Shown here piece after piece: positions 1 through 8,735 of a stretch of 45,180 nt of DNA (the stretch's first letter is position 1; each line of letters starts with the position of its first letter). The notes beneath the pieces were generated by a model that worked only from the letters and a program-made list of their open reading frames with translations, made no database searches and was not told where the DNA came from. Source of the stretch: Arthrobacter beigongshangensis (GTDB lineage Bacteria > Bacillota > Bacilli > Bacillales_A > Planococcaceae); NCBI RefSeq assembly GCF_016820585.1, contig NZ_JADHDX010000014.1, forward strand, positions 23,536-68,715, read 5' to 3'. The translations under genes were made by a program, and so were the position numbers.

Positions 1-11
1 TAGTATATGTA

Positions 12-1292
12 ATGGAGAATAAAGTTGTCACTAAACATAAACGAAACGCCAGTTTATTATCAATTATCCCAGGTTTCGGTCAATTTTATAATAAACAATA
101 TGTGAAGGGGGCCATCTTTTTCATATTGACTGTTGCATTTTTCAGCAGCTTTACACAAACGTTAAACTGGGGCTTCTGGGGTTTAATCACATTAGGGACA
201 ATTCCGAAGCTCGACAATTCTATTTTTTTACTAATTGACGGCATTATTGCGTTACTAGTCGCTTTAATCGGGCTCGTCATTTATGCTTTCAATTTGTATG
301 ATGCATACATAAACGGCCAAAAGCGTGATGAAGGATTTACGCTGAATAGTGTAAAAGAACAATATCATAATTTATTGGATACGGGTTTTCCGTATTTAAT
401 GATCTCACCCGGTTTCTTATTACTCATTTTCGTCGTTATTTTTCCGATTATTTTTGTTATTTTATTGTCGTTTACGAATTATGATTTATACCATTCACCA
501 CCTTTAAAGCTGGTTGATTGGATTGGCATCCAGAACTATATTGATATTTTCGCTTTAGATCTTTGGAGAACTACATTTTTCGGTGTTCTTGGCTGGACTA
601 TTGTTTGGACTTTCGGAGCGACTACTTTACAAGTAGCGATCGGAATCTTTTTAGCAGTTCTAATCAATCAAAAAGATTTGAAGGGGAAGGCAGTTTTTCG
701 GACTATCTTGATTCTTCCATGGGCAGTACCGGCATTTATCTCGATTATGGTTTTCTCCGGTATGTTTAATGAGTCCTTCGGGGTCATCAATACTGGTATT
801 CTGAATTTCTTGGGGATTGAAGCCATCCCTTGGATGACTGAAGAATTATGGACTCGAATTGCTTTGATTTTGATTCAATCATGGCTAGGATTCCCGTTTA
901 TTTTTGCAATGGTGACGGGAGTGCTTCAGTCTATTCCGAATGAATTATATGAGGCTTCAAATGTTGATGGTGCATCTATTTGGCAGAAGTTCCGCAGCAT
1001 TACATTGCCAATGGTGTTATATGCGACTGCGCCAATTATGATTACGCAGTATACCTTTAACTTCAATAACTTCAATGTCATCTTCCTCTTTAATGGTGGA
1101 GGACCTGCATTGCCGGGGCAAAACGCTGGAGGGACTGACATTTTAATATCGTGGATCTACAAGCTAACGATGACTTCTGGGCAATATGGAAAAGCAGCTG
1201 CAATTACTATGCTACTGTCTTTAATCGTTGTAGCGGTGGCTTTATGGCAGTTCAAGAGAACCAATTCATTTAAAGAGGAGGATATGATGTAA
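12..1292 (+). CDS. mdxF: Maltodextrin ABC transporter permease, MalF/MdxF type
   Basis: Inner-membrane permease subunit that pairs with the next gene to import maltose/maltodextrins. The protein has 426 residues, about the length of Gram-positive MdxF/MalC. The N-terminus carries a PGFGQFYNKQ segment and extra membrane helices before the core; the ABC importer EAA loop is seen near residues 314-333 (YEASNVDGAS then ITLP). The reading frame starts only 12 bases into the window, so the solute-binding protein and upstream promoter lie outside. The stop codon overlaps the next start by one base (TAATG), implying translational coupling. Substrate is inferred from the downstream MalL gene; another oligosaccharide is possible. 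Confidence 0.9.
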   Translation: MENKVVTKHKRNASLLSIIPGFGQFYNKQYVKGAIFFILTVAFFSSFTQTLNWGFWGLITLGTIPKLDNSIFLLIDGIIALLVALIGLVIYAFNLYDAYINGQKRDEGFTLNSVKEQYHNLLDTGFPYLMISPGFLLLIFVVIFPIIFVILLSFTNYDLYHSPPLKLVDWIGIQNYIDIFALDLWRTTFFGVLGWTIVWTFGATTLQVAIGIFLAVLINQKDLKGKAVFRTILILPWAVPAFISIMVFSGMFNESFGVINTGILNFLGIEAIPWMTEELWTRIALILIQSWLGFPFIFAMVTGVLQSIPNELYEASNVDGASIWQKFRSITLPMVLYATAPIMITQYTFNFNNFNVIFLFNGGGPALPGQNAGGTDILISWIYKLTMTSGQYGKAAAITMLLSLIVVAVALWQFKRTNSFKEEDMM

Positions 1293-2134
1293 TGAGTAAT
1301 AGGACTGAAAAAATTATCAGACTGACAGCATCGTATCTTGTACTTCTCGTTGCTGCAGTTGTCGTGATCTATCCGCTGTTGTGGGTCATTGGCTCTTCTT
1401 TTAATCCAGGGCAAAGTCTCTCGGGCTCTTCTATGTTTCCGAAAAACCCGACAACGAAGCATTATGTTGATTTATTCGATTTGGAGAAATCCAATTATAT
1501 TTTATGGTATATCAATTCGATGAAAATTAGTTTGACTACAATGGCTTTATCCGTTATTACAGTTTCTCTCACGGGGTATGCTTTTTCCCGTTATCGCTTT
1601 ATTGGGAGAAAAAATGGGCTACTGACCTTTTTAGTTCTTCAGATGATTCCAAACTTTGCTGCATTAATCGCCATTTTTGTTCTAGCTCAAAGGACAGGCC
1701 TGATTGATACTCACTTAGGTTTGATACTCATTTACGTTGGTGGACAAATTCCGATGAACACTTGGCTGATGAAAGGGTACTTGGACACAATTCCAAGGGA
1801 TTTAGATGAGTCTGCAAGAATGGATGGTGCAGGTCATTTACGTATCTTTTGGCAGATTATTCTACCGCTTGCCAAACCAATCATTGCGGTAGTTGCACTT
1901 TTTTCATTCATTGCTCCATTTGGAGATTTTATCCTCGCACGTATTATGTTACGGACTGAGGAGAAGTTCACTATGGGGGTAGGTTTATTTGAATTAGTAG
2001 CGAAACAATTTGGCAATGAATTTACAACATTTGCCGCGGGTTCGGTATTAATCGCTATTCCGATTACGCTTCTTTTCCTCGCATTCCAAAGGTTCTTTGT
2101 CTCAGGATTGACGGCCGGAGGAACGAAGGGCTAA
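1292..2134 (+). CDS. mdxG: Maltodextrin ABC transporter permease, MalG/MdxG type
   Basis: Second permease of the sugar importer, 280 residues, the usual length for MalG/MdxG. About six membrane helices are visible and an EAA-type loop lies near residues 172-190 (DESARMDGAGH then IILPLAKP), the docking site for the ATPase (MsmX-like, not encoded here). The ATG overlaps the stop of the upstream permease and is preceded by AGGAGG inside that gene. The protein ends GLTAGGTKG, typical of this family. The operon continues to the alpha-glucosidase after 55 bases. Confidence 0.9.
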   Translation: MSNRTEKIIRLTASYLVLLVAAVVVIYPLLWVIGSSFNPGQSLSGSSMFPKNPTTKHYVDLFDLEKSNYILWYINSMKISLTTMALSVITVSLTGYAFSRYRFIGRKNGLLTFLVLQMIPNFAALIAIFVLAQRTGLIDTHLGLILIYVGGQIPMNTWLMKGYLDTIPRDLDESARMDGAGHLRIFWQIILPLAKPIIAVVALFSFIAPFGDFILARIMLRTEEKFTMGVGLFELVAKQFGNEFTTFAAGSVLIAIPITLLFLAFQRFFVSGLTAGGTKG

Positions 2135-2163
2135 TTGACACAATCACAAATTTAATGCATTAT
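2135..2163 (+). promoter_or_regulatory. Possible internal SigA promoter before malL
   Basis: A perfect TTGACA (2135-2140) lies 17 bases before CATTAT (2158-2163), directly after the mdxG stop. The -10 matches only four of six positions. It could give malL extra transcription in addition to read-through from the permease genes. Confidence 0.35.
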
Positions 2164-2189
2164 GGCAGGATTCAGAAGGAGTATTGATT

Positions 2190-3854
2190 ATGAATAAAGC
2201 ATGGTGGAAAGAAGCAGTTAGCTATCAAGTGTACCCAAGAAGTTTTCAAGATAGTAATGGGGACGGTGTAGGTGATTTACGTGGTGTTATTTCGAAATTG
2301 GATTATTTAAAGGAATTAGGGATAGATGTCATTTGGATTAGTCCATTTTACAAGTCGCCAAATGCGGATAACGGCTATGATATTAGCGATTATCAGGATA
2401 TTTCAAGTGAATTTGGGTCTATGAAAGATTTTGATGAATTATTAACAGAGATTCATGCCCGTGGAATGAAGCTTATTCTAGATTTGGTCATCAACCATAC
2501 GAGTGACGAGCATCCATGGTTCATTGAATCACGCTCATCATTAGATAATCCGAAAAGGGATTGGTATATGTGGAAAGATGGTAATGGGCAGGAAGCACCG
2601 AATAACTGGGAAAGTATTTTCTCAGGGAGTGCGTGGGAGTATGATACATCGACAGCACAATATTATCTTCATTTATTTGCTACTAAACAGCCAGATTTGA
2701 ACTGGGAAAATAAAGAAGTTAGGGAACAATTGTTTAAGATGGTCAATTGGTGGCTTGATAAAGGGATCGACGGTTTCCGAGTTGATGCGATTAGTCATAT
2801 TAAGAAACGAGAAGGCTTACCAGATATGCCAAACCCCGCGGGGGAACAATATGTAGCTGCTTACGATATGCATACAAACCAGCCCGGCATTGAGAGTTAT
2901 TTGCAGGAGCTAAAAGAAGAAACTTTTTCAAAATACGATATTATGACGGTTGGAGAAGCAAACGGCGTCGGCGTGGACGAGGCGGACGAATGGGTTGGAG
3001 AAGATAACGGACATTTTAAAATGGTATTCCAGTTCGAGCATTTAGGCTTATGGAATAAGGAATTGAATGACTCTGTCGATGTCATTGGCTTGAAAAAAAC
3101 GCTTACGAAATGGCAAAAGGGACTGCATGGTAAAGGCTGGAATGCCCTGTTCTTAGAAAATCATGATCAACCGCGTAGTGTTTCGAGCTGGGGGGATGAT
3201 CAGACGTATTGGAACGAAAGCGCAAAGATGTTAGCCGCTTGCTATTTTCTTATGCAAGGAACGCCATTCATCTATCAAGGACAGGAAATAGGGATGACAA
3301 ACGTTCAGTTTTCTTCAATTGAAGATTATGATGATGTGGGTATGAAGAACTTCTATGCAATCGAAATCGCAAAAGGACGCCCGCATGAAGAAGTCATGCA
3401 AACGATTTGGAGCAACGGACGTGATAATTCAAGAACACCGATGCAATGGGATAATACGCTGAATAGTGGATTTACAGAAGGGCAACCTTGGATGAAAGTA
3501 AATCCAAATTATATGAAAATTAATGTAGAGGTACAGCAACAGGATGAGCAGTCCATTTATCATTTTTATAAAAAAATGATTCAATTACGAAAAGACAATC
3601 CTGTATTTATTTATGGTGACTATGATATACAGCAAGAGGACCATCCGGGAGTCTATTTGTATACGCGTTCAATGGAAGGTCAGTTTGCTGTCGTAATTTG
3701 CAACTTCCGTGGGAATGAGGAGAAAGTGCAGCATATTCATCTTCCGGAGGAGAAAGTTGAACTTGTGCTTTGTAATTATGAGGATACTCCGAGTCGACTT
3801 GCAGAAGAAGCTACACTTCGACCGTATGAGGTGAGAGTGTATATATCTAAATAG
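2190..3854 (+). CDS. malL: Oligo-1,6-glucosidase / alpha-glucosidase (GH13)
   Basis: Cytoplasmic GH13 enzyme that hydrolyses imported isomaltose/maltose-type oligosaccharides to glucose. It has 554 residues, close to Bacillus MalL (about 561). The family motifs are present: nucleophile D199 in GFRVDAI, acid/base E256 in TVGEANG, and H325-D326 in LENHDQPR; a QPDLNWEN region and the C-terminal beta domain follow. The ATG at 2190 is chosen because an AGAAGGA ribosome site (2174-2180) is well spaced; an in-frame TTG six bases upstream is less likely. It is the last gene of the maltodextrin operon and is followed by a terminator. Confidence 0.93.
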   Translation: MNKAWWKEAVSYQVYPRSFQDSNGDGVGDLRGVISKLDYLKELGIDVIWISPFYKSPNADNGYDISDYQDISSEFGSMKDFDELLTEIHARGMKLILDLVINHTSDEHPWFIESRSSLDNPKRDWYMWKDGNGQEAPNNWESIFSGSAWEYDTSTAQYYLHLFATKQPDLNWENKEVREQLFKMVNWWLDKGIDGFRVDAISHIKKREGLPDMPNPAGEQYVAAYDMHTNQPGIESYLQELKEETFSKYDIMTVGEANGVGVDEADEWVGEDNGHFKMVFQFEHLGLWNKELNDSVDVIGLKKTLTKWQKGLHGKGWNALFLENHDQPRSVSSWGDDQTYWNESAKMLAACYFLMQGTPFIYQGQEIGMTNVQFSSIEDYDDVGMKNFYAIEIAKGRPHEEVMQTIWSNGRDNSRTPMQWDNTLNSGFTEGQPWMKVNPNYMKINVEVQQQDEQSIYHFYKKMIQLRKDNPVFIYGDYDIQQEDHPGVYLYTRSMEGQFAVVICNFRGNEEKVQHIHLPEEKVELVLCNYEDTPSRLAEEATLRPYEVRVYISK

Positions 3855-3957
3855 ATTCCAGCAATGTTCCGTCCTAGTTATGCCTTCTGTTGAAGATTAT
3901 GTGAAAATCAAAAATTGTTGTGTCTCGAATGGACAGCGCATGGACTAGTTTATAAAT

Positions 3958-4006
3958 AAAAGCTTGCCTTTACTACGGTGAAATTGTAGTATTGGCAAGC
4001 TTTTTC
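3958..4006. terminator. Bidirectional intrinsic terminator
   Basis: Stem AAAGCTTGCC / GGCAAGCTTT extended by a TACTAC/GTAGTA inner arm, with T-rich flanks in both orientations. It separates convergent malL (plus) and the ABC operon (minus). Confidence 0.8.
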
Positions 4007-4007
4007 T

Positions 4008-4865
4008 TCATTTATTTTTTCTTTTCAAAACCAACAATGATAGTACAAAAAATACGAGCGTCGTCGCAACAAGATAGAAAACGCTGAATAATGTTGACAT
4101 CTTTTCGCCATTCATTTTATAAAATACACCCATATCGAATAGAAATGCTTCTTTCATTTCCGCAGGGGCATTGGCAAAAGAACTCATCAAAGGTGTTTCC
4201 ATCAGTACTTGTCGAAACAGTGCAGCCGAATGGGACACGGGGAATAGCTTCACAATCGTTTGTAAGTAATCAGGTAAGCTGCCAATTGGGATATAGATCC
4301 CAGCTAAAAAGCCAAGCAATGTTCCGATAACTGTGCTTGCGGCGGCAAAGGCATTGGAAGTTTTAAAAAATGAAACTAACAAGAGAACCATCGATGCGCT
4401 TGCCAACACAGCTAAGACGACTAAGCCAGCTGCGGCTATCATTTTACCGAATGACAGCATTGCTTCTCCGGATACAACAAGAAATAGATTCGATGCAATC
4501 AGTGTGCTGAGGCACATGATGAAGCCCACGACCAACGCACTTATAATATAACCGCCAACCAATTTTGCCCTAGGAATAGGCGACGAATAAAAATCCATAT
4601 AGGTTTTATTCGCTCGATCCTCGACAAGAATCCCGAAAGAGGCAAGAGTTGTCGTCATAGAGGTGACAGCAAGCATGCCAGCGATGAACCACGACATGAG
4701 CAAAGCTTTTTTTGTTGGGAAGTCAGGCAGTTGTTTCGCAGTCATATCGCCTAAAAATAATACGTATAAAGCGACGAGAATAATAACCGCAAGCAATGAG
4801 AAAAATACAGTGGATTTATCTCGAAAGTATAATAAAATATTTCGTTTAGCGAATGCTAGCATCAC
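4008..4865 (-). CDS. ABC-2 type transporter permease
   Basis: Integral membrane subunit of an ABC exporter, 285 residues, with roughly six hydrophobic segments; the second begins near a RAKLVGGYIISALVVGFI stretch and the last ends in a short basic KRKNK tail. It resembles the ABC-2 (YhgE/NodJ-like) permease family. The GTG at 4865 has an upstream AAGG at a good distance; an ATG one codon later is an alternative. The start overlaps the 3' end of the ATPase gene by 20 bases, so the two are coupled. Substrate unknown; the LytTR-linked setting suggests drug, lantibiotic or toxin export. Confidence 0.85.
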   Translation of the reverse strand: MMLAFAKRNILLYFRDKSTVFFSLLAVIILVALYVLFLGDMTAKQLPDFPTKKALLMSWFIAGMLAVTSMTTTLASFGILVEDRANKTYMDFYSSPIPRAKLVGGYIISALVVGFIMCLSTLIASNLFLVVSGEAMLSFGKMIAAAGLVVLAVLASASMVLLLVSFFKTSNAFAAASTVIGTLLGFLAGIYIPIGSLPDYLQTIVKLFPVSHSAALFRQVLMETPLMSSFANAPAEMKEAFLFDMGVFYKMNGEKMSTLFSVFYLVATTLVFFVLSLLVLKRKNK

Positions 4866-5775
4866 GATTCACAGCCTTTCCATTAATGGCGATAAATACA
4901 TCATCCAAACTGGATTTTTTTACTTCAAAGGAAGAAATGAAAGGTGTGAATTTCGTTAAAATCGGTATTGCATCTGTCGTTTGGCTAAGTGGGAGATGGA
5001 AAAGTGACTTTTCTTCATTGAAATCGAGCTCATCAGCTAGAAGTAACCTTCGCAGTTCATCTGCTTGATCCGTTGAAATGGATAATTGATGAGCAGAATA
5101 GTCATTTTTCAATTGCTCCGGCGTTCCTTTCGCAACAATGCGACCTTCTTTCATCACGACGACATAATGTGAGTTTGCTGCTTCTTCAATATAATGTGTC
5201 GTTAAAAAAACGGTCATGCCTGTATCTTTTTGCAGTTGTTGTATGGTTGACCAAATGTTTTTTCGACTTTCTGGATCGAGCCCCGTTGTCGGTTCGTCCA
5301 GTATTAAGATATTTGGCTTATGAATAAGGGCGCGGGCAATGTCCACACGCCGTTTTTGTCCGCCCGATAATTTTCCATATGGGCGATCTGTTAATGAGGC
5401 TACTTCTACGACTTTCAAGACACGGTGAATCGCCGCATTGCGCTCTTGTCTAGTCATTCCGTAAAAAGATGCTCGAATTGCTAAATTCTCTTTGACAGTC
5501 AATAAAGGATCGAGCAAGCTATCTTGAAAGACAACGCCGATTTCTTGGCGAATAGCTTGATCGTGCTTGCCAACTGTATAACCATTGACTGTGACATGAC
5601 CTTTGTCTTGCTGAAGAAGCGTCAAAAGGATTGAAATAGTTGTTGATTTACCAGCACCATTCGTGCCTAAAAAAGAAAAGAGGGAACCTTCTTCTACATA
5701 GAAACTGATGTCGTTGACAGCTTTTACCGTCCCGAAAGACTTTGATAACCCATTTACTTCAATGATTTTAGTCAA
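4846..5775 (-). CDS. ABC transporter ATP-binding protein
   Basis: Cytoplasmic ATPase of the exporter, 309 residues. Seen: Walker A (GTNGAGKST), Q-loop (VFQDSLLD), signature LSGGQKRR, Walker B ILILDEPTTGLD and the switch His in LTTHYIEEA, plus a C-terminal region typical of DrrA/CcmA-like exporters. I place the start at a TTG (5775) lying inside the end of the preceding DUF3021 gene, preceded by AGGGG; a longer frame reaches 5862 but would run deep into that gene. The eight-base overlap indicates translational coupling. Confidence 0.88.
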   Translation of the reverse strand: MTKIIEVNGLSKSFGTVKAVNDISFYVEEGSLFSFLGTNGAGKSTTISILLTLLQQDKGHVTVNGYTVGKHDQAIRQEIGVVFQDSLLDPLLTVKENLAIRASFYGMTRQERNAAIHRVLKVVEVASLTDRPYGKLSGGQKRRVDIARALIHKPNILILDEPTTGLDPESRKNIWSTIQQLQKDTGMTVFLTTHYIEEAANSHYVVVMKEGRIVAKGTPEQLKNDYSAHQLSISTDQADELRRLLLADELDFNEEKSLFHLPLSQTTDAIPILTKFTPFISSFEVKKSSLDDVFIAINGKAVNRDASIR

Positions 5776-6187
5776 TAGAGGCACCCCTTTTTTTACGTGC
5801 AATGACAGCGTTGATTTGCATCGCACTTGTTTGATTCCCCATAAAAGTAACGACAATGACAACGAGATAAGTCAGTACTCCGATTGCGATGACGAACAAC
5901 GTAGTCGTCCAATTGAATGGGAAAAAATTGAACGCTGCCCCTGCAACAAGAAGAACGACTAGGACATCAAGCAATTCGATTAATCGTAAAATCAATGCAT
6001 TTTGAATAGGCAACTGATGTGTCATGAAGATCAGAAGCATGATACAAATGGAGATAAAGAGCATTTGAACGATCAATATCTCTTTCATAGGCGGGAAGAT
6101 TTCCAACAAGCTAAAAAGAAGATAAAATAGAGTGCTGAATGTAAATGATATACACCCTGCTGAAATGTAGTGCTTCACTCGGTTCAT
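5768..6187 (-). CDS. DUF3021 family membrane protein
   Basis: Small integral membrane protein, 139 residues, with four predicted helices (about residues 8-30, 37-56, 68-88, 94-115) and a basic C-terminus ARKKRGASID. Proteins of this type are regularly encoded next to LytTR regulators. By analogy with streptococcal LytTR regulatory systems it may hold the regulator inactive at the membrane; that role is inferred, not shown. It starts 12 bases after the LytTR gene and overlaps the ATPase gene. Confidence 0.75.
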   Translation of the reverse strand: MNRVKHYISAGCISFTFSTLFYLLFSLLEIFPPMKEILIVQMLFISICIMLLIFMTHQLPIQNALILRLIELLDVLVVLLVAGAAFNFFPFNWTTTLFVIAIGVLTYLVVIVVTFMGNQTSAMQINAVIARKKRGASID

Positions 6188-6199
6188 GTAAATACCTCC

Positions 6200-6646
6200 T
6201 CACGATAAAAACTGCTCTTTGAATGCTTTGACATAATGTCGATTGACAATTACCTTTTCATCATTGGTCAAAGACGCTTCAAATTTGCCATTGAATAATG
6301 CGCGAACACTTTCGATATGCACTGTATTGACGATTAGGTTTTTACTAATACGAATAAAATGCGTCTTACTTAATTTTTGTTCAATCTCATACAACTTCAA
6401 ATCGCATGCATATACTTCTTTTTCCGTGTAAATAAAAGTTTGATTATCAATTGTTTCGATATAATACACGTCATCTACAAGAAGCGAGTAGGTGCGTCCC
6501 TCTCTTGTACCGATTAATGTAATGCTTATTTGATGAATCTGTTTGATGATTCGTGCTAGCTGACTGTCGATTTGTGAACAATTGATAATAATTTCAGCAT
6601 CGTCATACTTCTCGGATTCATTGATTGTCAAACGAATGATAGTCAC
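6200..6646 (-). CDS. LytTR-family transcriptional regulator
   Basis: DNA-binding regulator of 148 residues without a receiver domain. Residues about 45-146 form a LytTR domain (for example DDVYYIETIDNQTFIYT, HFIRISKNLIVN and ending VNRHYVKAFKEQF); the first 45 residues form a short N-terminal extension. It is the first gene of a minus-strand operon with DUF3021, ATPase and permease genes, so it likely autoregulates the operon and controls the exporter. Signal and binding site are unknown. Confidence 0.88.
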   Translation of the reverse strand: MTIIRLTINESEKYDDAEIIINCSQIDSQLARIIKQIHQISITLIGTREGRTYSLLVDDVYYIETIDNQTFIYTEKEVYACDLKLYEIEQKLSKTHFIRISKNLIVNTVHIESVRALFNGKFEASLTNDEKVIVNRHYVKAFKEQFLS

Positions 6647-6674
6647 ATCCTTCAGTTGGAATCTTATGGATAGA

Positions 6675-6703
6675 ATCGTACCATTTGACGGAAGTCAGAA
6701 CAA
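6675..6703 (-). promoter_or_regulatory. Candidate promoter of the LytTR operon
   Basis: On the minus strand TTGTTC (6703-6698) and TACGAT (6680-6675) are separated by 17 bases, about 30 bases before the LytTR start. Both boxes are partial SigA matches. No clear LytTR direct-repeat operator was recognised. Confidence 0.35.
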
Positions 6704-6762
6704 TGCATTTTATGTAACCTGCATTTTTCAAACCGTAAGTTGCAATGAATAGAACATACCCT

Positions 6763-6791
6763 TTTAAAAATAGAGTAAAATCGGCTATGAT
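6763..6791 (+). promoter_or_regulatory. Candidate promoter of the ABC-F gene
   Basis: TATGAT at 6786-6791 is a good -10 box, with a weak TTTAAA 17 bases upstream, about 36 bases before the ABC-F start codon. It is divergent from the LytTR operon. Confidence 0.35.
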
Positions 6792-6826
6792 AGAACCATG
6801 CAGTTATTAGAAATGGAAGTGTTGTC

Positions 6827-8719
6827 ATGAGTCAATTGATTATTGAAAACCTCACGAAGACCGTTGGGGAGAAAACATTGTTTAAAGATATAGCATTTAC
6901 GGTTGTCAGCGGAGAAAAAGTAGGCCTGCTTGGCATTAATGGAACAGGGAAGTCTACGCTACTGTCTATTCTTGCGGGTGTCGAAGAAGCTGATTCGATT
7001 TCGACGGATCATCCGAACAGATACCGCATTGTATATTTACCACAAGAGCCTGAATTCGATCCGCAATTAACAGTGATGGAAACGGTGTTCATGAGTGATG
7101 CACCGATTATCAAGGTCAATTTGGAGTATGAGCATGCATTGCAAGCTTTATCGGCAGATCCTGAATCGACATATAATCAAGACCAATATTCAAAATTCCA
7201 AAATCAGATGGATGATTTGTCTGGCTGGGATATCAACTCCAAAGCACGGACGATTCTATCGAAGCTGGGCATTGAAACATTCGATAAGAAGGTCGGAGAG
7301 TTGTCAGGTGGGCAGAAAAAACGTGTCGCATTGGCAAAAGTCCTTATTGAGCCCGCTGATCTATTGCTACTCGATGAGCCGACCAACCATCTCGATGTTG
7401 ATTCGATTATGTGGCTGTCCGATTACTTGAAAAATGAACAAGGGGCTGTCATTTTTGTCACGCATGACCGCTACTTTTTGGATGAATTATCGACCAATAT
7501 TTATGAATTAGCCGATAAAACGTTGTACGCACATACAGGCAACTACGGCAATTATCTTGAAGCAAAAGCGATTCGTGCGGAAATGGCTGCATCGTCAGAC
7601 GATAAGCTACGCAATCAGTATCGTTCTGAATTGAAATGGATACGTCGCGGTGCGAAAGCGAGATCGACGAAGCAAAAAGCGCGGATTGGTCGCTTTGATG
7701 AACTAGCTGAGAAAGTGAAAAAAGAAGACAGTGTTGGAGAGATGGATGTTGCGTTGAAGTCCACGCGTTTAGGGAAGAAGGTTATCGAAGCGATTGGCAT
7801 TTCAAAATCGTTTGATGGCAGAACAGTCATTGATAATTTCTCGAGTATTTTACAATCAGGTGACCGTATTGCTGTTGTCGGACCGAACGGAGCGGGAAAA
7901 ACGACATTATTGAATATGCTTTCTGGGAAAACTGAACCAGATAGCGGCGTCATCGACACAGGTACGACTGTGAAAATTGCTCATTTCCAACAACACACGC
8001 CGTTAATGGACGAGAAAAAACGGATTATCGAATATATTCAAGATACGTCCAATGATATTGAAGATGCGGATGGTGTGCGCATTTCAGCTTCGCAAATGTT
8101 AGAACGCTTTTTATTCCCAACGAGAGCACATGGTACACCAATTGGTAAATTATCGGGTGGAGAACGTAAACGCCTTTATCTCTTAAAATTGTTAATGGAA
8201 CAGCCGAACGTCATGATTCTAGATGAGCCGACCAATGACCTCGATCTCGAGACACTGTCTGTTTTAGAAACGTTCATCGACACATTCCCTGGCGTTGTCA
8301 TCACCATTTCGCATGATCGGTTCTTCTTAGACCGTACGTCAACTAAACTATGGGTAATGGATGGCTCTGGCCACGTCGATACATGGTTCGGTATCTATAC
8401 GGATTTCCTGGAAACGTATGTAGCACCAGAAGTAGTCAAGTCGAAGCCTATCGTAGAAGTTGCATCACCTGAACCAACGTCGACATCCCAGCAGGCGAAG
8501 AAGAAAATGAGTTATGCAGAGAAAAAGGAATGGGAAACCATTGATGCGGATATTGAAAAAGTCGAAACGGATATTGAAGCAACTGAGGCGGAAATGGCCG
8601 CTGTTGGCTCCGATTACGATAAACTGAGGGTGTTAACGGCAACACTTGATGAATTAAATGCCGTATATGAAACATTGGTGGAACGTTGGACTTATTTACA
8701 AGAACTAGCTGAATCCTAA
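6827..8719 (+). CDS. yfmR: ABC-F translation factor (Uup/YfmR type)
   Basis: Soluble ABC-F ATPase that acts on the ribosome rather than in transport. The 630 residues contain two nucleotide-binding domains: GINGTGKST, LSGGQKKR, LLLLDEPTNHLD, then GPNGAGKTT, LSGGERKR, MILDEPTNDLD, joined by a basic linker (RRGAKARSTKQKAR). A C-terminal coiled coil (about 560-628, KKKMSYAEKKEWE onward) is typical of Uup and Bacillus YfmR. There are no membrane segments. Family members relieve stalled translation; which stalls this one resolves is inferred. The next gene starts 17 bases later, suggesting co-transcription. Confidence 0.88.
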   Translation: MSQLIIENLTKTVGEKTLFKDIAFTVVSGEKVGLLGINGTGKSTLLSILAGVEEADSISTDHPNRYRIVYLPQEPEFDPQLTVMETVFMSDAPIIKVNLEYEHALQALSADPESTYNQDQYSKFQNQMDDLSGWDINSKARTILSKLGIETFDKKVGELSGGQKKRVALAKVLIEPADLLLLDEPTNHLDVDSIMWLSDYLKNEQGAVIFVTHDRYFLDELSTNIYELADKTLYAHTGNYGNYLEAKAIRAEMAASSDDKLRNQYRSELKWIRRGAKARSTKQKARIGRFDELAEKVKKEDSVGEMDVALKSTRLGKKVIEAIGISKSFDGRTVIDNFSSILQSGDRIAVVGPNGAGKTTLLNMLSGKTEPDSGVIDTGTTVKIAHFQQHTPLMDEKKRIIEYIQDTSNDIEDADGVRISASQMLERFLFPTRAHGTPIGKLSGGERKRLYLLKLLMEQPNVMILDEPTNDLDLETLSVLETFIDTFPGVVITISHDRFFLDRTSTKLWVMDGSGHVDTWFGIYTDFLETYVAPEVVKSKPIVEVASPEPTSTSQQAKKKMSYAEKKEWETIDADIEKVETDIEATEAEMAAVGSDYDKLRVLTATLDELNAVYETLVERWTYLQELAES

Positions 8720-8735
8720 TAAGGGGGCAATACGA

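Noticed and set aside
5776..5862. Longer N-terminus of the ABC ATPase
   Set aside because: The extra codons lie inside the DUF3021 gene in another frame; a TTG with AGGGG at 5775 starts exactly at the conserved domain.
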